A stretch of DNA of 8,793 bases from Tannerella sp. oral taxon 808 (GTDB taxonomy: Bacteria > Bacteroidota > Bacteroidia > Bacteroidales > Tannerellaceae), in contig MIQB01000080.1 in NCBI GenBank assembly GCA_002890585.1, positions 1-8,793 on the forward strand, in the 5' to 3' direction. Below are positions 5,851-8,793 of this stretch, piece by piece. Each line of letters starts with the position of its first letter. Positions within the stretch are counted from its first letter, which is position 1. Both the position numbers and the translations under genes were made by a program. The notes below the pieces were generated by a model, which was given only the letters and a program-made list of their open reading frames with translations, made no database searches and had not been told where the DNA came from.

Positions 5851-6564
5851 CTACTTTCCGGACTTATTTCGGCTGTGCTCTATTAGCTTCTCGAGAAAGC
5901 GGATTTGGTCAGCGAAATAGATGTTCCTCTCCGGGTGTTTCTCGCTCAGGCCGCGGATGATCTCAAGCGCCTTGGCGTAACGCTTCTGGCGGATGTAGAC
6001 GTGTGCCAGCGTCTCGGTGAAGTACGACGTGTCCGTAGATTCCGCTTTGGGCGTCACGCTGGGCGGGGGCGCCACAGCTTCAGGTTCGGCCACGGCGCGT
6101 TGCAACCGGTGTTTATCGATTCGCTCGCTGCCGTGTGCGATGAAGGAATCGATCAGGTCTTGGTGGCGCATCTTAGGCTCCGGGCTGGGCACAGACGGCG
6201 TATCGACAGTGAGCCAACGCAGGTAGTCGGTCGAAGCTGACGACTCGAAGGGCTCCACACGTGCACCTTGTGCCTCGTCTGCTTCCGGATGGTGCGCAGG
6301 GGCGTCGGCCGCGTGGGGCGGGCGCTCGAAACGCTCATCGGTGAGCAGGAGGAAGAGCCGCGCACGATCGGGCACGTGGATGGCCATGCGCTCCAGCTCG
6401 CTCTTGAGCCGGAGATCACCCACCAGAGCGAGGTTCTTCAGGTAAAGCATCCGCGCGGCGTGGAAGCAAGGGAAGGCCTCCACGATGCGTGCCAGCTCTG
6501 GCAGTGTGGCAGCGGTGAGCAGCGCAGGGCGATCGATGTAGCGATAGAAATCTTTGCGAGTCAT
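5851..6564 (-). CDS. Conserved Bacteroidetes TPR-like protein of unknown function
   Basis: This 237-residue, mostly hydrophilic protein has no signal peptide. An N-terminal helical region (about 1-80; LPELARIVEAFPCFHAARMLYLKNL at 21-45) is followed by a low-complexity linker rich in Ala, Pro, His and Glu (80-130), a short conserved motif MRHQDLIDSFIAHGSERI (132-149), and a C-terminal TPR-like helical pair YFTETLAHVYIRQKRYAKALEIIRGLSEKHPERN (181-214) ending in IYFADQIRFLEKLI. This architecture recurs in Bacteroidales between lptE and secG, which suggests a link to envelope biogenesis, but no function is known to me. The ATG at 6564 gives a plausible start. It is translated downstream of lptE across a 90-bp palindromic spacer. 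Confidence 0.82.
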   Translation of the reverse strand: MTRKDFYRYIDRPALLTAATLPELARIVEAFPCFHAARMLYLKNLALVGDLRLKSELERMAIHVPDRARLFLLLTDERFERPPHAADAPAHHPEADEAQGARVEPFESSASTDYLRWLTVDTPSVPSPEPKMRHQDLIDSFIAHGSERIDKHRLQRAVAEPEAVAPPPSVTPKAESTDTSYFTETLAHVYIRQKRYAKALEIIRGLSEKHPERNIYFADQIRFLEKLIEHSRNKSGK

Positions 6565-6584
6565 GGGGGAGTAAGTAGTTACGG

Positions 6585-6644
6585 GTGACGAGTTACAAGT
6601 TACGAGTGTCGGGGTCTTGTCACTCGTAACTCATCACTTGTCAC
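6585..6644. repeat. Large imperfect palindrome between lptE and the TPR gene
   Basis: Bases 6585-6608 pair with 6621-6644: 24 bp with four mismatches, the inner ten (GTTACGAGTG and CACTCGTAAC) perfect, around a 12-base loop. The arms consist of near-repeats of GAGTTACAAGTTACGAGTG type. I have seen similar TTAC/GTAACTC-rich fillers between Bacteroidales genes; no U-tract follows, so it is more like an intergenic repeat or RNA-processing hairpin than a terminator. Confidence 0.75.
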
Positions 6645-6654
6645 TGAAAATAGG

Positions 6655-7182
6655 TTACCAGTCGGCTACGGTGGCGTTGTAGATCTGCGTCACGATGTTG
6701 TCGATGAGCTCGCGGCAGAGCTCGTCTTGCACTTGATCGATGGTGCGCGAGTTGTCGAACTCCTTGTATGACGAAAACGACTGCTCAAAATCCTTGTCCG
6801 GGTTCACGCGATTGGTGTAGCGCACACGCACGGTGAGGGTCAGGCGGGTTAGGGCGGCCAGGGCCGTATTGCCATCGTCGCGGACGGCTTGCGGCGTGAG
6901 CTCATAACCCGTGATCTCGCCCTCCAGATCCAGTGTGCCATTCTCGCGCAGCATTTGCAGCTTCGTTTGCCGCACATAGCGATTCTTCAGCTCGTCGGTG
7001 AAGCGCTGCGCCAGCGGGCCGTAGACGAGGGGCGCCATGTTGGGGAAGTCCTTAATCGAAATCGACTTCACCTGTGTGTAGTCGATCGATGTGCCCGTGA
7101 GTTTGTACGAGATGGAGCAGCCGCCAAGCAGGAGGATCCCCCCCGCGACGGCCGCCAGTATCTTATATATATATGTCTGCAT
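6655..7182 (-). CDS. lptE: LptE-family outer-membrane lipoprotein (LPS assembly)
   Basis: This 175-residue lipoprotein has an N-terminal hydrophobic signal and an LLGGC lipobox with Cys22. The mature part, with YKLTGTSIDYTQVKSISIKDFPNMAPLVYGPLAQRFTDELK across 26-66, then LDLEGEITGYELTPQAV, LTLTVRVRYTNRVNPDKDFEQSFSSY and a terminal IVTQIYNATVADW, is the form annotated as LptE in Bacteroidetes. LptE plugs the LptD beta-barrel that inserts lipopolysaccharide in the outer membrane. Sequence similarity to proteobacterial LptE is low, so the role rests on family assignment. It sits 105 bp downstream of the sigma-54 activator gene and upstream of the TPR gene, on the same strand. Confidence 0.9.
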   Translation of the reverse strand: MQTYIYKILAAVAGGILLLGGCSISYKLTGTSIDYTQVKSISIKDFPNMAPLVYGPLAQRFTDELKNRYVRQTKLQMLRENGTLDLEGEITGYELTPQAVRDDGNTALAALTRLTLTVRVRYTNRVNPDKDFEQSFSSYKEFDNSRTIDQVQDELCRELIDNIVTQIYNATVADW

Positions 7183-7200
7183 AAGCTGAAACGTTCGGGT

Positions 7201-7280
7201 GCCCCATGTGTAGGGGCGGAAGATTTTTGGCCCCTATGGTTACCCGGTTGATCATTAGTAATTGACCATTAAGAATTACC
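7201..7280. repeat. Composite palindromic and AT-rich repeat spacer between the activator gene and lptE
   Basis: TAGGGGC at 7211-7217 and GCCCCTA at 7230-7236 form a perfect 7-bp stem with a 12-base loop; a further GCCCC at 7201-7205 offers an alternative partner. Next to it are two tandem 14-base near-copies, TTGATCATTAGTAA and TTGACCATTAAGAA (about 7248-7275). No T-tract marks it as a terminator. Confidence 0.6.
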
Positions 7281-7287
7281 CGATGCC

Positions 7288-8481
7288 CTACTCCAGACCG
7301 TATTCTTTGATCTTACGATAGAGCGTTCGCTCAGAGATTTTCAGGTCAGCCGCCGCATACTTCCGCCGGCCACCGTGACGCTCCAATGCGCGTTGCACCA
7401 ACTGTCGCTCCACCTCATCGAGTGCCAGTGGCTCATCTACAGTCACAGCTTCTTGAATCGGCTCCTCATGTAGTGGGTGTGGCTTGGGCGCGTAAGTCAT
7501 GGACGGTGCAGGCTCCACGGGCACAGCGGTAGGCGTGGCGCCCGTCATGATGTCGTGCACCAACTTCTTGAGCTCCGTGACGTCCTTTTTCATATCGAAA
7601 AGCACCTGATAGAGTATCTCTCGCTCGCTGGTGAAGATCTTGCCATCGTCTTGCGGCCGGCTGACGGGCACGGGCAGGTGTGTGGTGTCGATGTTGGGCA
7701 GGTAAGTCCGGAGGCGATCGGCGCTAATGGTGCGGTCGGGCTCGAGGATGGAGAGGCGTTCGGTGACGTTCTTCAGCTCGCGCACATTGCCCGGCCAACG
7801 GTAGGTGGTGAGCAGCTGGCGCGCCTCGTCTGCTAATCGGATGGGCGGCATGCGGTACTTCTCGGCTGCGTCGCTGGCGAATTTGCGGAAGAGCAGCAGG
7901 ATGTCGTTGCCGCGGTCGCGCAGCGGGGGGACGACGATGGGCACGGTGTTGAGGCGATAGTAGAGGTCTTCGCGGAAGCGATGTTGGGTGACGGCCTCAA
8001 CGAGGTTCACGTTCGTTGCAGCCACGATTCGCACGTTCGTCTTGAGCACTTTCGACGACCCGACTTTGATGAATTCGCCACTCTCCAACACCCTCAGCAG
8101 CCGCGCCTGGGTCGGTATGGGCAGTTCGCCCACCTCGTCGAGGAAGATCGTTCCACCGTCGGCCACCTCGAAGTATCCCTTGCGGTCGGCCAGCGCTCCG
8201 GTGAAGGAGCCCTTCTCGTGCCCAAACAGCTCCGAATCGATCGTCCCTTCAGGTATGGCGCCGCAATTCACGGCGATGTATGCTCCGTGTTTCCGCGGGC
8301 TGTTTTGGTGGATGATCTGCGGGAAGTTTTCCTTTCCCACGCCACTTTCGCCCGTGATCAGCACGGAGAGGTCGGTCGGTGCCACCTGCATCGCCACGTC
8401 GATGGCGCGGTTGAGCGTCGGGTCGTTACCAATGATCCCGAAGCGCTGTTTGACTTGCTGTATTGAATCTTCTTTCATCAT
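7288..8481 (-). CDS. Sigma-54-dependent transcriptional activator (AAA+ and Fis-type HTH, no receiver domain)
   Basis: Starting at the tandem ATGs (8481-8476), the protein has 397 residues. It begins almost directly with the sigma-54 interaction AAA+ domain: FGIIGND (14-20), Walker A GESGVGKE (44-51), ELFGHEKGSFTGA (84-96, the loop that contacts sigma-54, here GSFTGA), Walker B GGTIFLDE (109-116), RFREDLYYRLN (168-178) and WPGNVRELKN (229-238). A Pro-rich linker (about 318-348) leads to a Fis-type helix-turn-helix at 358-393 (GGRRKYAAADLKISERTLYRKIKEYGL). There is no N-terminal receiver, GAF or PAS domain, as in PspF-like activators, so control must come from abundance or a partner. The same frame is open back to an ATG at 8517, but those 12 residues lie over a dyad and do not look conserved. 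The gene heads a leftward series with lptE, a TPR gene and secG. Confidence 0.93.
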   Translation of the reverse strand: MMKEDSIQQVKQRFGIIGNDPTLNRAIDVAMQVAPTDLSVLITGESGVGKENFPQIIHQNSPRKHGAYIAVNCGAIPEGTIDSELFGHEKGSFTGALADRKGYFEVADGGTIFLDEVGELPIPTQARLLRVLESGEFIKVGSSKVLKTNVRIVAATNVNLVEAVTQHRFREDLYYRLNTVPIVVPPLRDRGNDILLLFRKFASDAAEKYRMPPIRLADEARQLLTTYRWPGNVRELKNVTERLSILEPDRTISADRLRTYLPNIDTTHLPVPVSRPQDDGKIFTSEREILYQVLFDMKKDVTELKKLVHDIMTGATPTAVPVEPAPSMTYAPKPHPLHEEPIQEAVTVDEPLALDEVERQLVQRALERHGGRRKYAAADLKISERTLYRKIKEYGLE

Positions 8482-8498
8482 AATGGGGGTGTAAAATC

Positions 8499-8516
8499 TG
8501 TCAGTTTTGCCTGACA
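8499..8516. promoter_or_regulatory. Perfect 6-bp dyad just upstream of the activator gene
   Basis: TGTCAG, six bases, CTGACA: a perfect inverted repeat 18 bp upstream of the chosen start at 8481. Its position suits an operator or a small leader hairpin. No -24/-12 sigma-54 element is visible alongside it. Confidence 0.4.
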
Positions 8517-8517
8517 A

Positions 8518-8671
8518 AATTACGATGACTTACCGGTTACGGCTTCCGAGCGCATAGCTCCCGACTGCGGCGGCGCCCATTCCTTAGCTGATTTAACGAG
8601 AGTTCGAGGTAAGAATGAAGATGGCAGCATATCTACTGGAGCTGCGCAACGGCCCAAACATTTTTGGAAAT
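8518..8671. other. Region without recognisable gene at the right side
   Basis: No tRNA, rRNA or convincing coding frame is seen. The frame at 8520-8774 (minus) reads mainly through the adjacent repeats and looks spurious. The stretch 8651-8671 resembles a shortened, decayed unit of the adjoining array (AAACATT followed by TTTGGA). Confidence 0.5.
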
Positions 8672-8793
8672 GCTTGCGGGGCGCCCCGCAAACATTAAAA
8701 CTCAGAATTTGGAGCTTGCGGGGTGCCCCGCAAACGTCAAAACTCAGAATTTGGAGCTTGCGGGCGCCCCGCAAACACTAAAACTCAGAATTT
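8672..8793. repeat. Tandem array of 41-42 bp units, each with a GC-rich palindrome; continues past the edge
   Basis: Three units are seen: 8672-8710 (5' end diverged), 8711-8752 (42 bp) and 8753-8793 (41 bp). Each has a near-perfect palindrome (8674-8691, 8716-8733, 8758-8774; for example TTGCGGGG-TG-CCCCGCAA) followed by AAACnnnAAAACTCAGAATTT, and units 2 and 3 begin GGAGC. The palindrome centre varies (GC, TG, C/G) while the flanks are almost constant. Confidence 0.92.

Noticed and set aside
8482..8517. Upstream ATG (8517) as the start of the sigma-54 activator
   Set aside because: The extra 12 residues overlap the TGTCAG/CTGACA dyad and are not family-like; the tandem ATGs at 8481-8476 place FGIIG at the usual distance from the N-terminus.
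8520..8774. Minus-strand frame with repeated GAPRKLQILSF text
   Set aside because: It is the translation of the palindromic repeat units plus intergenic sequence; no start context or domain supports it.
8672..8793. CRISPR array
   Set aside because: Whole 41-42 bp units are nearly identical; there are no unique spacers of constant length between conserved repeats.

Overview
The window looks like a chromosomal segment of a moderately GC-rich member of the Bacteroidales. The evidence is the Bacteroidetes-type lipoprotein LptE, a SecG with a long Gln/Pro tail, a SlyD with a Cys/His tail, an S41 lipoprotein peptidase, a sigma-54 activator lacking a receiver domain, and the general absence of Shine-Dalgarno sequences. 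A Tannerella-like oral species is my best guess, from gene content and base composition only; this is inference.

Left part (1-1397): a degraded accessory patch. It holds an N-terminal remnant of a TamB-like envelope protein with an apparent internal deletion. Next comes an intact AbiEi-type (DUF6088) antitoxin whose AbiEii nucleotidyltransferase toxin is cut off at 90 residues. The first 55 bases of the window are an exact inverted copy of part of the antitoxin gene, so a second, oppositely oriented copy with a different N-terminus runs off the left edge.

Middle non-coding part (1398-2084): dominated by a diverged tandem array of 22-bp units, about 19 clear units at 1546-1966 with decayed ones upstream. 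The remainder is the leader of the next gene.

Right part (2085-8517): a rightward S41-family lipoprotein peptidase converges on, and overlaps by 57 bp at its 3' end, a long leftward gene series. In order of transcription the series is sigma-54 activator, lptE, TPR protein, secG, a strong intrinsic terminator, slyD (FKBP isomerase), aroC (chorismate synthase). The first four sit together as an envelope and secretion cluster (LPS transport, Sec translocon). slyD and aroC form a second probable transcription unit, 33 bp apart.

Right edge (8518-8793): no convincing gene. It holds a short dyad close to the activator start and a tandem array of 41-42 bp units, each with a GC-rich palindrome, which continues past the window end. 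Two further intergenic gaps in the leftward series (6565-6654 and 7183-7287) carry palindromic, repeat-like sequence.
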